Source: Entomospira culicis (lineage in GTDB: Bacteria > Spirochaetota > Spirochaetia > WRBN01). From it: 64,000 nt of DNA. This document shows, in pieces, positions 1 through 8,386 of the stretch. The position numbers were made by a program, and so were the translations under genes. The notes below the pieces were generated by a model, which did not search any database, was not told where the DNA came from, and saw only the letters and a program-made list of their open reading frames with translations. Within the stretch, counting starts at the first letter, position 1. Each line of letters starts with the position of its first letter. The stretch is taken from assembly GCF_028748145.1 (NCBI RefSeq), contig NZ_CP118181.1, positions 1,054,211 to 1,118,210 of the forward strand, read 5' to 3'.

Positions 1-1
1 T

Positions 2-1360
2 GGAGCGCGCAAGCAGACCAAAGAACAGCGCACAGAAATGAAGAGGCTCTTCCGTGAGGTTAAGGGCGCAAGTCAATTAGATTATGTCGCCTGCTGGTAT
101 CAGAAAAGTGTAGAGATGATGCAATTGAACGACAAAATTAAAGGTGCATTGGTTAGCACCAATAGCATTACGCAAGGAGCGCAAGTCTTTCCATTGTGGC
201 ATCGATTGATGAGAGAGGAAAATCTACACATTCACTTTGCACACCGCACGTTTAAATGGTTTAACGAGGCTAAAGATAAGGCACAAATCCATTGTGTGGT
301 TATCGGCTTTGCACGTTTTCCGATAGAAAAAAAGCGTCTTTGGGATTATGATATAATCACGAATAAAGAAGGCGAAAGAGTAGAACAAGTCTCCGAGCGG
401 AAGTCTGCGTTAGCGATTAATCCCTATTTGGTCTTTGATGACGAAATGATTATAGTGCAAGAGCTAAAAACACCGCTCGACCCAACATCGCCGAAAATGG
501 CCTTTGGAAGCATGCCTAACGATGGCGGACATCTACTCTTTAGCGCGGAAGAGAAGCAAGCATTTTTAACACTCGAGCCTAAAGCCGAACCATTCTTTAG
601 AAGAGTGATGGGTTCTGATGAATTCCTCAATAGTAAAGAACGCTACTGCCTGTGGCTACTAGATGCCAACCCTTTAGAGCTAGCCAAGATGCCCCACGTT
701 ATGGCGCGAGTAAACGCCGTGCGAGAATATCGATTAAACAGTAAAAGAGAAGCAACCCGTAAATTAGCCGATACCGCTCACCTCTTTGGCGAAATACGCC
801 AACCAAGTGCAAAGTATATTATTATTCCTAGTGTTAGCTCTGAACATCGTGTATACTCACCTATGGGCTATCTGGATAAAAATACTATCATGACAAACTC
901 TGCATTCTCTTTAGAAAATGTTACACCTTACCTCTTTGGCGTACTCTCCTCTCGTATGCACCAAGTGTGGCTTGCTAGCGTGGGTGGACGTATGAAAAGT
1001 GATTACCGCTATAGTGTGGGATTGGTATACAACACGTTTCCCTTTCCCAGCAAGCCCACGCCTGCCCAGCAAGCTAAGGTGGCAGGTCTTGCCCAGCAGA
1101 TGCTAGAGGTGCGCAACAAGTATCTTAGCCAAGGAGCTACGCTGGCTAATTTATACGATAAGAGTAAATTTTATCTTTATCAAGATTTAGTAAAGGTACA
1201 TAGAGAGCTAGACAAGGCCGTGGAGCGTTGTTATCGCAAAGAGCCTTTTGATGCCTCGCTCTCGAACATGGATCGCATCACATTCCTCTTGAGCCAATAC
1301 AAGCTCTACACCGATACGCTCTTTCACCCCGCAGATGATAACGAAAAACCCATTAATTAA
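2..1360 (+). CDS. MmeI-like type IIL restriction-modification enzyme, C-terminal part (5' end outside window)
   Basis: The reading frame is open from the first bases of the window, and an internal ATG at 38 is not the true start. The first residues read GARKQTKEQ, which matches the stretch just after the NPPF catalytic motif of MmeI-type adenine methyltransferases (NPPFxGAR), so the nuclease, helical spacer and SAM-binding motif lie upstream of the window. What remains is the end of the methyltransferase core (about the first 150 residues), a target-recognition region with the RVYSPMGYL and RMKSDYRYSVGLVYNTFPFP stretches typical of the family, and a helical C-terminal tail. Such enzymes cut and methylate DNA in one polypeptide. 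The next gene follows after 12 bases with its own AGGAG site, so the enzyme is probably co-transcribed with the GNAT-ASCH gene. Family assignment is firm; specificity cannot be read. Confidence 0.85.
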   Translation, partial: GARKQTKEQRTEMKRLFREVKGASQLDYVACWYQKSVEMMQLNDKIKGALVSTNSITQGAQVFPLWHRLMREENLHIHFAHRTFKWFNEAKDKAQIHCVVIGFARFPIEKKRLWDYDIITNKEGERVEQVSERKSALAINPYLVFDDEMIIVQELKTPLDPTSPKMAFGSMPNDGGHLLFSAEEKQAFLTLEPKAEPFFRRVMGSDEFLNSKERYCLWLLDANPLELAKMPHVMARVNAVREYRLNSKREATRKLADTAHLFGEIRQPSAKYIIIPSVSSEHRVYSPMGYLDKNTIMTNSAFSLENVTPYLFGVLSSRMHQVWLASVGGRMKSDYRYSVGLVYNTFPFPSKPTPAQQAKVAGLAQQMLEVRNKYLSQGATLANLYDKSKFYLYQDLVKVHRELDKAVERCYRKEPFDASLSNMDRITFLLSQYKLYTDTLFHPADDNEKPIN

Positions 1361-1372
1361 CAGGAGAAAACT

Positions 1373-2422
1373 ATGATTGAACCAAAAATATATTTCATAC
1401 CATTTAGTGAAATTGACTTAAATGATCCTTTTTTTGACTCCTTACGAAAAGACTATCTAGACTTTGAACAATGGTTTACCAAGAAAAGTAAAGCCCCTCA
1501 AGAAAAAGCTTTTGTAACCTATAATCAAGAAAAAAGAATTGAAGGCTTCATGTATTTAAAGCGCGAAGAAATGCCTGTTGGTGATGTTGAACCACCTATC
1601 AACTTTTCAGGAAAACTCTTAAAAATAGGCACGTTTAAAGTCAATGGACATGGTACAAAATTTGCCGAACAATTTATTTTTATTATGTTCTCTCAAGCAA
1701 TAAAGAACAATTATGACAAGATATATGTAACTGTCTATGCTAATAAACAAGAAGGCTTAACCAAGCGTCTTCAGCTGTTTGGCTTTACAACCTACGGCGA
1801 AAAAAATGGGGAAACCGTACTCATTAAAAATTTACAGTACGATAATAGCCAGTCTCATTACTTCAATTATCCCCTTATCCAAGCAAACCGATTCTTTTTA
1901 CTTGCAATTTATCCTCAATGGCATACGTCATTGTTTCCTCAATCAAAGTTAAAAACAGAAAAAAATCATAAACATCTAGACTTAACCTCCAGCAATAGTA
2001 TCACTAAAATTTATATAGCGTTTTATCCATACGAGTTAAAAACAGGTGATGCAGCAATCATTTATCGTACATCAGAAGACAATAAGTCTGCCCGCTATTG
2101 CTCTGTCGTAACATCTTTATGCATCGTGGAGGAGGTTAAGTATAAATATGATTTTAAGGATGTAGAAGCGTTACTTGAATACTGTAAAGGTCGCTCGGTA
2201 TTTTCAGATAGTGATATTCATGGGTTTTGGAAGAAAAATACGCTAATAATCATCAAACTCCTTTATATTACCAATTTCCCTAAAAAACCTACCAGACAAA
2301 ATTTATTAGAAAACAATATTATTAATAAAGAGCCAATTCGTTGTTATCCCATAAGTAAACAGCATGCAATGTGGATTTTAGAGCAAGCCGAACTTCCAAC
2401 GACTCATTATATTCAAAATTAG
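1373..2422 (+). CDS. GNAT acetyltransferase-like protein with C-terminal ASCH/PUA-like domain
   Basis: This 349-residue protein starts at ATG 1373 behind AGGAG (about 7 bases). Residues 1-160 look like a GNAT fold: a strand ending in GTFKVNGHGTKFAEQ (acetyl-CoA loop of the xxGxGxxxxE kind), a following helix, then YVTVYANKQEGLTKRLQLFGF, the usual GNAT motif B layout. Residues about 205-345 (KIYIAFYPYELKTGDAAIIYR, then an acidic helix region and FW) look like an ASCH or EVE-type PUA fold that could bind RNA or a modified base. GNAT enzymes transfer acetyl groups; the target here is unknown. The gene lies between a type IIL restriction enzyme and a second ASCH gene, and its base composition is richer in A+T than the restriction gene. 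A role tied to nucleic-acid modification is inference. Confidence 0.7.
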   Translation: MIEPKIYFIPFSEIDLNDPFFDSLRKDYLDFEQWFTKKSKAPQEKAFVTYNQEKRIEGFMYLKREEMPVGDVEPPINFSGKLLKIGTFKVNGHGTKFAEQFIFIMFSQAIKNNYDKIYVTVYANKQEGLTKRLQLFGFTTYGEKNGETVLIKNLQYDNSQSHYFNYPLIQANRFFLLAIYPQWHTSLFPQSKLKTEKNHKHLDLTSSNSITKIYIAFYPYELKTGDAAIIYRTSEDNKSARYCSVVTSLCIVEEVKYKYDFKDVEALLEYCKGRSVFSDSDIHGFWKKNTLIIIKLLYITNFPKKPTRQNLLENNIINKEPIRCYPISKQHAMWILEQAELPTTHYIQN

Positions 2423-2426
2423 CTTG

Positions 2427-2822
2427 ATGAAACATGGAGAAAGTAATTTGAAAGAATGTCAAGAAACAGCTAACATTGTTTTATCGATAAAACCACAATA
2501 TGCATCTTTAATTTTATCAGGAGAAAAACGTTACGAATATCGTAAGAGTATTCCAAAAAAGAAAATCGCCCGAGTCTACATTTATGTAACATCACCAATA
2601 AAAAAAATTGTCGGATACTTTACTGTAGAAGAAATTATCTATAAACATGTTGATGATCTCTGGCAAGAAACTTCTGCTACAGCCGGTATCTCTCAACACG
2701 ATTTTTATATCTATTTTAAAAATAGAAATCATGGCTATGCATTTAAAATAAAGAAAGTTTTTCACCTAACTAAACCCAGAAAATTAAAAAGTGTCGCTCC
2801 TCAATCTTTTCATTATATATAG
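2427..2822 (+). CDS. ASCH domain protein
   Basis: This small protein has the hallmark ASCH opening (IKPQYASLILSGEKRYEYRK) and the closing PQSFHYI of a common stand-alone ASCH group. ASCH domains are PUA-like; some members hydrolyse N4-acetylcytidine (the YqfB group) and others are predicted RNA or modified-base binders. ATG 2427 lies 4 bases after the preceding stop but has no ribosome binding site. A TTG at 2448 in the same frame has GGAG 8 bases upstream and would give 124 residues, so the true start may be there; the domain is intact either way. It is the third gene of a probable operon with a restriction-modification enzyme and a GNAT-ASCH fusion. Confidence 0.72.
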   Translation: MKHGESNLKECQETANIVLSIKPQYASLILSGEKRYEYRKSIPKKKIARVYIYVTSPIKKIVGYFTVEEIIYKHVDDLWQETSATAGISQHDFYIYFKNRNHGYAFKIKKVFHLTKPRKLKSVAPQSFHYI

Positions 2823-3003
2823 GACTCAACTATAATGAAAATTTCGTACGATAAGTATATTATCCATTTCTTAATGAAAAAGTAAATGTGAAAAAACATG
2901 CCTAGGGGATGCTACAAACATGTCTAGCGCTCGTAACATTCTTGCATACCGCGTGTAACATCCATGTATCGCTCATGTTCATCATAAGCGCACTTACCAC
3001 ACG

Positions 3004-3048
3004 AAAAAGCGAACCACAACCAAGGATCTCCCCTCATAGTGGTTCGCT
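3004..3048 (-). terminator. Rho-independent terminator after the D-2-hydroxyacid dehydrogenase gene
   Basis: On the minus strand the arms AGCGAACCAC and GTGGTTCGCT pair perfectly over 10 bp around a 20-base loop and are followed by TTTTT. It lies 22 bases beyond the stop of the dehydrogenase gene. The 180 bases between the ASCH gene and this hairpin (2823-3003) contain no gene I can recognise. Confidence 0.75.
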
Positions 3049-3069
3049 CTCATCGCCGGTGTAAAGGGG

Positions 3070-4080
3070 CTAGAGGCTATTTTTGCTCTCGCCCGTAGTT
3101 AAGAATTCGTGCAAATTCTCAAAGCTCTGCTCTATCATATTACGGCAAGCCTCCTCGGTATTACTGCCCACGTGTGGCGTAATCAGTGCGCGCGGGTAGA
3201 GCTCCACCAGCGCCCGAAAGGCGGGGTTGCTAATTGCATCGGGGCTAAATGCTTTATTAAAGAGCGTCGCCTCATCTTCTAACACGTCGGTGGCAAAGCC
3301 TGACAAATGCCCACGTTGCAAGGCGTCTACAACCGCTTGCGTGTCGACAATCTCCCCACGCGCGGCGTTCACCAAGAGCGCGCCCTTGGGTAGCTTAGCC
3401 AGAAAATCAGCATTCACCAGATGGTGGTTCTGCTCTTTGATGTACGGCATGTGCAAAAAGAGAAGTTCGGCCTTTGCTAGCACCGCCTCGTTGTTTGCCA
3501 AAAGTTCGACACGGCTTTGGGCTTGCGCGCTGGGGTAGGGATCCCATCCGTAAAGTTGACTCACGCCAAAGCCTCGCAAAATAGAGGCGGTGGTAAGACC
3601 AATCTTGCCTAGCCCCAAGATGCCCACCTGCATGTGGCGAATCTCTTTGCTAAAGTAGCTGGGGTTTACCCGAAAATCTCCCGTACTGGTAGCCGATACC
3701 GTGCTTGCCACATTACGCACCAGCATCATCGCGAGGGTTACGGCCAACTCGGCAATGGCATTGGGGGAGTAGCCCGGTACGCGCGCGAGGGTAAAGCCCA
3801 GCGCCTTCGCCGCCGGAATATCGATGTGGTCGATGCCCACCGTACGCGTCAGCAGATACTTTACCCCTAGCGCTTGCATTTTTGTGAGGTTATCGCCCTT
3901 GGCAGGACAATTGCCTCGCAACAAGACGGCCTGATGCCCTGCGACCAGCTCAACATTATCGGCAGTGAGCAACTCTTTTACTAGGGTAAGCTGAAATCCA
4001 TAACGGTTAAGTTGATGAAAGAAGGGCTGTTCGTTCTCTCTTGCCCCGTAACAAATCATTTTTATCTCTGTATGTTGCAT
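3070..4080 (-). CDS. D-isomer-specific 2-hydroxyacid dehydrogenase (D-lactate dehydrogenase-like)
   Basis: An NAD-dependent dehydrogenase of 336 residues that would interconvert a 2-keto acid and its D-2-hydroxy acid, probably pyruvate and D-lactate or a close analogue, in the cytoplasm. The NAD-binding loop VGILGLGKIG is in the middle, and the catalytic triad of the family is visible: Arg in NAARGEIVDT, Glu in DVLEDEATLF and His in LITPHVGSN. I chose the ATG at 4080 rather than the in-frame ATG at 4095, because GAGGAG lies 7 bases before the former. The AEC permease gene ends 33 bases upstream on the same strand, so the two are likely one operon for export or uptake of a hydroxy or dicarboxylic acid. 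Exact substrate is not determined by sequence. Confidence 0.88.
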   Translation of the reverse strand: MQHTEIKMICYGARENEQPFFHQLNRYGFQLTLVKELLTADNVELVAGHQAVLLRGNCPAKGDNLTKMQALGVKYLLTRTVGIDHIDIPAAKALGFTLARVPGYSPNAIAELAVTLAMMLVRNVASTVSATSTGDFRVNPSYFSKEIRHMQVGILGLGKIGLTTASILRGFGVSQLYGWDPYPSAQAQSRVELLANNEAVLAKAELLFLHMPYIKEQNHHLVNADFLAKLPKGALLVNAARGEIVDTQAVVDALQRGHLSGFATDVLEDEATLFNKAFSPDAISNPAFRALVELYPRALITPHVGSNTEEACRNMIEQSFENLHEFLTTGESKNSL

Positions 4081-4113
4081 ATCTATGCTCCTCATCTCTA
4101 ATGTTTCGTAAAA

Positions 4114-5157
4114 CTATGCCTGAAATAATCCCATCTGGTTGATAACCTCGAGGAGAAAGATGGTGAACGGCACCCAAATCACCGCAAAGACCGTGGCAAT
4201 CAAGCTGGCGTTGGAGGCGAGCAAGGCTTCACGGTCAAACTTAATTGAATAGGCCACAGCGACGGTTGCAGGAGGCGTTGCCATCATCAAGGTGGAGACA
4301 GCCACGGTGGTAAAGCTCACTGGAATAGCGATATTGATAAGGAGCAGTACCACGATGCCGGCCAATGGCACAAGCACAATCTTGGTGATGCTATAGACCC
4401 AAGAGGTACGGTCGCGACTGGCTTCGGCGAGGCTGATTTGTGCCAAGGTACAACCAATGGATAACCATGCCAAGGGCGAGGAAAGCCCAGCTAAAAAGCC
4501 CATCGGCTTAAAGAGCCAAACCGCCGTCTTGTCGATACGGGCAAAGGCCACGCGTGATCCGTCTGCGAGGGTAACTTGTGGTAAGTATCCTTGAAAAATC
4601 CAAATAAATAATCCTAAAAGCGTAGCAATAATAATTGGATTCATAAACATATTCTTGAGATTCTCACGGCTCATGCGCATCCCACTAAAGCTAATGTATC
4701 CCCAGCTATAGAGATAGATGCGGTAAGAGATGTTAAAAATCGACGCAAAGAGCACGCCCTGCGCGCCGTAAATCGCGCCAATAATCGGAATCGCAAAAAA
4801 CGTCGTACTGCCCAGCGCCGTAAGCACCGTCAGCGCCTGCTGTTGGTCTTTATTGTAGCGAACGTAGTAAAATTTCATCAAAAAGATAAGCGCGCCTTGA
4901 AAAATAAACCCCCAGATCAAAATCATCATCCCTTGGCGTAAGGTCTCGGGGTTGATGTCCGACATAAACGCATTAAAGCTCAACGCCGGTAGACCCACGG
5001 TCAAGACAACCGTGCTCAAATCTTTGCCCAACGACGCCTTAAATGTGCCACGTTTGGTGAGAAAAAATCCCAACAAAATAATAAAGAGAGCACTTGTTAC
5101 CGCGCTCAATATCGCCTGATTCGACAACACCGCCTTGAAAATAGTCAACAGATCCAT
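4114..5157 (-). CDS. AEC-family permease (auxin efflux carrier/malate permease type)
   Basis: A 347-residue integral membrane protein with about ten hydrophobic segments, including AILSAVTSALFIILLGFFLTK at the N-terminus and the late glycine/proline-rich stretch MMATPPATVAVAYSIKF that is typical of AEC carriers. Bacterial members move malate, lactate-like or other organic acids. The ATG at 5157 is preferred over the upstream GTG at 5178, because AAGGAG lies 8 bases before it. It is the first gene of a pair with a D-2-hydroxyacid dehydrogenase, which points to an organic-acid substrate, and it has a recognisable promoter at 5203-5231. The substrate is inferred, not shown. Confidence 0.87.
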   Translation of the reverse strand: MDLLTIFKAVLSNQAILSAVTSALFIILLGFFLTKRGTFKASLGKDLSTVVLTVGLPALSFNAFMSDINPETLRQGMMILIWGFIFQGALIFLMKFYYVRYNKDQQQALTVLTALGSTTFFAIPIIGAIYGAQGVLFASIFNISYRIYLYSWGYISFSGMRMSRENLKNMFMNPIIIATLLGLFIWIFQGYLPQVTLADGSRVAFARIDKTAVWLFKPMGFLAGLSSPLAWLSIGCTLAQISLAEASRDRTSWVYSITKIVLVPLAGIVVLLLINIAIPVSFTTVAVSTLMMATPPATVAVAYSIKFDREALLASNASLIATVFAVIWVPFTIFLLEVINQMGLFQA

Positions 5158-5202
5158 CCTACACACTCCTTGCCTCACACAAATTTAATATTTTCCTAAA
5201 TG

Positions 5203-5231
5203 TGTATAAAATATAGTCGGAGCAACGACAA
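5203..5231 (-). promoter_or_regulatory. Putative sigma-70 promoter of the AEC permease/dehydrogenase operon
   Basis: On the minus strand TTGTCG is followed after 17 bases by TATACA, about 46 bases before the ATG at 5157. A few bases further upstream (5237-5269) an imperfect palindrome (TATAGACAC and GTGTTTATA around a 15-base centre) could be an operator. The remaining part of this A+T-rich gap, up to 5419, shows nothing else I can name. Confidence 0.5.
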
Positions 5232-5419
5232 TTTTCTATAGACACTTAATCAATTCTATGGTGTTTATAACCTACGCAACATTGCGCTCCGATAAGGTCT
5301 CTTATGCATTAAAGATAACAATCATGAGACGTTAGGCTTCTTATTCTAAATTCATATTAATTGTAACGCATTTTTATTTTTTTGTCAACCTTTATGATCG
5401 AATTCGTGAGCATATAGCC

Positions 5420-5448
5420 TAGACTTTTTCCCCTTTTTTCTCTATGAT
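5420..5448 (+). promoter_or_regulatory. Sigma-70 promoter giving a leaderless mRNA
   Basis: TAGACT, a 17-base spacer and TATGAT lie directly before the lipoprotein gene. The -10 box ends 6 bases before the ATG at 5455, so transcription should begin at or within a base or two of that ATG. There is no ribosome binding site. The same layout recurs at 19930, 29823 and 49385. Confidence 0.65.
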
Positions 5449-5454
5449 AAAATG

Positions 5455-5982
5455 ATGAAGATGCACCGTTTTCTGTTAATAACACTCCTCCTTGGTTTCG
5501 CAATTGCGTGTCAGAGTAGCAACTCTGCTATCTCTAGCACACAAGAGGATGATATTCCGCTCTTGCCCTCGATCAATGGGCATATGTTAGATCAACGCCA
5601 CCCCATCACTGAAGTGTGGTATCGGCGCGTCATTACCCATCGTACGCCAGATGGCGATCCTGTTGCGGTGATTGTTCCGCAGTTTGATGCGCCCTTCGCG
5701 CATCTCCTTCCTGACAACCTCTTGCTTGCCAGCGATGCCAGACAAAAACGATACCTCAATCGGCAACTTAAAGAGGCGATAGAAAAAGATGCGCGGTTGC
5801 GACGCAAGTTTAATCGCAAGCAACAGCAGATGATCCGTGATAATAAAATCCCCATCGGCTATGTTTGGCACCACGATGCGCCCATCGGGAAGATGCAGTT
5901 GGTCGATAAAGTCATCCACGACGGAACGGCACACACCGGCGGACGGTGGATTTGGGGTGGTGGGAGTAATCAACGGCGCTAA
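5455..5982 (+). CDS. Exported lipoprotein with WHH-type HNH nuclease domain
   Basis: The protein (175 residues) begins with a lipoprotein signal peptide whose lipobox ends FAIAC, lipidated at about Cys19. Residues 45-170 match the WHH branch of the HNH/Endo VII nucleases seen in polymorphic toxins: HPITEVWY, then VPQF, then GYVWHH (His139, His140), MQLVDKVIH (His155) and HTGG (His160) followed by WGGG. All the expected metal and catalytic histidines are present. Family members are usually the C-terminal toxin tip of much larger proteins, whereas here the nuclease is almost the whole mature protein and is membrane-tethered. No immunity gene follows on the same strand. ATG 5455 is chosen over 5452 because the promoter places the transcript start there. 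Whether it is a toxin, a DNA scavenger or something else is open. Confidence 0.8.
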   Translation: MKMHRFLLITLLLGFAIACQSSNSAISSTQEDDIPLLPSINGHMLDQRHPITEVWYRRVITHRTPDGDPVAVIVPQFDAPFAHLLPDNLLLASDARQKRYLNRQLKEAIEKDARLRRKFNRKQQQMIRDNKIPIGYVWHHDAPIGKMQLVDKVIHDGTAHTGGRWIWGGGSNQRR

Positions 5983-6006
5983 TACATTACCCACTACCCC
6001 CGATAT

Positions 6007-6957
6007 CTATGAATCTACCAAAGCAGGAGTCACCAACTTAATTTTATCTAAAATGAGTTTACTGCGTGCCACTAAAAATTCATGATAATTTTCCATCTTC
6101 CATAGCTCTGGGTTCGACGGAATGAGATGGCGCTTTAAGTATGCATCTCGATCTGCTTCGGTTTTATACGCCTGCATCACCCACTTACCGAACGCCTTTC
6201 CACCTTTCGATCGATTCTCTTTACGCAAAAGTAACTGCCGATTAGCAAAGTAGTGAGGCTTAAATCCCGCCTTCTTCAACGCAGCACAAGAGTGAATATG
6301 GTCATCCTCATAGCGAATCGTTTTGGTATATCCTTTGTAGCCCAACTCACCATCATAGATTAAATAGAGGAGAAATTTTTTATTAAGCGTGGTTTTATTA
6401 AAGACCTTTAGTATATTTTTTTCGGTAACCTTAGCTTGAAATTCAGGCAACTGTTGCTCGTATAGTGCCAATAACGCATTAATGGGAAAAGCCTCACCCT
6501 GATGCGCCTTCATGATTGCGAAAGATTTTTGCACCGCAACCGTTGCCTTCCATGATGCTCTTTTACTAAAGAGGCTGTTGAATTCTGCCAGTTGCACAAA
6601 ATGCGCCATAGCAGAAAAATTCTCTTCGCTTTCTTGATTCTCCTGATGAAAAAGGTGATAAGCCACAAAATAAAGTGGGTATTTCTTGATGTAATAAAAC
6701 CAACGATCCAAGTTATACTGCGCCAAAAACTTCGTTAGCGATGCAAACGTTCCTTTAAGTTTTGCTTCATGTTGTTGATAACACGCCTCTAGCGCCTCTC
6801 GATTTTGTTCATACTGCTTATCAAATTCCGTGGGATTCGAACTCACCTTCTTCCCTTCATTCATTAATAAAAAGAGCAAATTTAATAAGACATTGTAATT
6901 TACCGAATCAGCCTCATACTCCTTCACCATCGCCTCAAAGCGCTCATTTCTCTCCAT
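6007..6957 (-). CDS. HNH nuclease-like protein related to DUF262/DUF1524 C-terminal domains
   Basis: Residues 1-180 are helical with no recognised domain. Residues 195-315 carry an HNH signature of the DUF262-associated type: EDDHIH (Asp219, His220, His222), NRQLLLRKENRSKGG (Asn239, Asn248, Lys251), and then YLKRHLIP and FLVARSKLI, which close this domain in GmrSD-like and DUF262 proteins. The usual N-terminal ParB-like DUF262 half with its DGQQR motif is absent, so this is a nuclease half with a different N-terminus. A GGAGG site lies 8 bases before the ATG, behind a consensus promoter. It converges on the nuclease lipoprotein gene with a 24-base gap. DNA cleavage is inferred from the motif; a restriction or defence role is likely but unproven. 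Confidence 0.72.
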   Translation of the reverse strand: MERNERFEAMVKEYEADSVNYNVLLNLLFLLMNEGKKVSSNPTEFDKQYEQNREALEACYQQHEAKLKGTFASLTKFLAQYNLDRWFYYIKKYPLYFVAYHLFHQENQESEENFSAMAHFVQLAEFNSLFSKRASWKATVAVQKSFAIMKAHQGEAFPINALLALYEQQLPEFQAKVTEKNILKVFNKTTLNKKFLLYLIYDGELGYKGYTKTIRYEDDHIHSCAALKKAGFKPHYFANRQLLLRKENRSKGGKAFGKWVMQAYKTEADRDAYLKRHLIPSNPELWKMENYHEFLVARSKLILDKIKLVTPALVDS

Positions 6958-6983
6958 TCACCATCCTCCTAATACTGATTAAA

Positions 6984-7012
6984 ATTATATCTATAAATAT
7001 ATATCATGTCAA
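6984..7012 (-). promoter_or_regulatory. Consensus sigma-70 promoter of the HNH gene
   Basis: On the minus strand TTGACA, a 17-base spacer and TATAAT form a perfect consensus, with the -10 box ending 26 bases before the ATG of the HNH gene and GGAGG in the leader. Confidence 0.8.
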
Positions 7013-7033
7013 CAGCTTTCCGTAATAAATATA

Positions 7034-8350
7034 CTAAATATTCATCATGACACCAAACAGAATCGTCGAAACAATCACCATGCTTAGCCCCACCATAAAT
7101 TCGTAAGGCACAAGTTTAAGGCGCTCGGCAAAGGTGAGCTTTGTCGCATCGGCAGTGATGTAAAAAAAGCTTCCATGAGGCATGCTGTCTAACACCACCG
7201 CCCCCGTGTGGATCATCGCCACGCTGGAGAGCGCGCCTACCCCCCCAGCCAGCAAGATTTCCGCAAAGATATCGCCGGCAAGCGTTACGCCCACCACCGT
7301 AGAAGAGGCAGCGAACGCCATTAAAATTCCCGATATCGGGGCTAAGAGAAAGAGCGGAAGTCCGGCATGCGATAAGCCATCTTTCAACAGGCTACTCAAC
7401 TCCGATGCGCCCAAAATTCCGGCTAATGTCCCCGTAGACAAGAGCAATAGTGCGATGCCACTCATGCGCTCTAAGCCAAGGGCTAAATATTGTTGAATAT
7501 TAGCCATTTTTTTCATAAAGAAGAGCCCCACCAAGCCACCAATCGGTAATGCAATCATCGGATCGATGGAGATACCAACAATCGGGCGCAACACCAACAA
7601 GATAATCGCCGTAATAGGGCCACTAATTGCCGATCCAAATGAAGGGTACGCACCATGATGCGTTGCGTTATCACTCTTCTCTTCCAATATCACCATCTTG
7701 CCTCGCTTTTTAAGCAGATGGGCGAAGAGGAGCGTCAACCCCATTCCCAATAGTGCCGGAATTAGCCCTACCATCATTAACTGCGAGAGGGAAACGCCGA
7801 ATCGATCCATCAGTGCAATGGAATTAGGGCTCACCGAGATGACGTTACCCGCCTTGCCGCCACCAACCAGTGCCATGCTCACCGAGAGCAGGGAGAGTTT
7901 TGTTCTCGCCGCCACGGCTAAAGCGATGGGCGCAAGTGTTACGATCGCCACCCCGATAAAAACGCCAGACATCGTCAATAATGCCGTCGTTACAACAATC
8001 GCCAACAAGGCTTTTTTCTCACCAAAAATAGTAATAATTTTATTAGCAATCACATCAGTCGCACGCGTACCAATCAAGATGCCAGCCAAGATGCCCGCGC
8101 CAAAAATGCGTAAAATCACCGAAGTTACCGACTTTCCCCCATCGATCATCAAGCCGACCACCTCATTAAGCAGATCAAAAAAGGTTATCGCCTCGCCATC
8201 AAGATTGCTCTGACCTACATAGGGCATCAACCCAATCACACCAGCAAAAAAAGATCCAAACATCATCGCATACACCGGCGGAATCTTTTTAAGAATAAGC
8301 CAAACAATCAACCCCAAGCCTAACAACACGCCCCAAATATTTACAATCAA
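7034..8350 (-). CDS. GntP-family permease (gluconate/organic acid:H+ symporter type)
   Basis: A 438-residue membrane protein with about twelve hydrophobic segments. The GntP hallmark is visible in the middle: MALVGGGKAGNVISVSPNSIAL followed by LSQLMMVGLIPALLGM, and the C-terminal region STVVGVTLAGDIFAEIL and TGAVVLDSMPHGSFF also fits the family. Members import gluconate, glycerate and related acids with protons. The start is a TTG at 8350 with GGAG 8 bases upstream; no closer ATG makes sense. It stands alone: no gluconate kinase or glycerate kinase is adjacent, so the substrate cannot be inferred from neighbours. A likely promoter lies at 8387-8413. Confidence 0.85.
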   Translation of the reverse strand: MIVNIWGVLLGLGLIVWLILKKIPPVYAMMFGSFFAGVIGLMPYVGQSNLDGEAITFFDLLNEVVGLMIDGGKSVTSVILRIFGAGILAGILIGTRATDVIANKIITIFGEKKALLAIVVTTALLTMSGVFIGVAIVTLAPIALAVAARTKLSLLSVSMALVGGGKAGNVISVSPNSIALMDRFGVSLSQLMMVGLIPALLGMGLTLLFAHLLKKRGKMVILEEKSDNATHHGAYPSFGSAISGPITAIILLVLRPIVGISIDPMIALPIGGLVGLFFMKKMANIQQYLALGLERMSGIALLLLSTGTLAGILGASELSSLLKDGLSHAGLPLFLLAPISGILMAFAASSTVVGVTLAGDIFAEILLAGGVGALSSVAMIHTGAVVLDSMPHGSFFYITADATKLTFAERLKLVPYEFMVGLSMVIVSTILFGVMMNI

Positions 8351-8386
8351 AATAAGCTCCTCACTTTATAACCTTTTACTCGTTAT

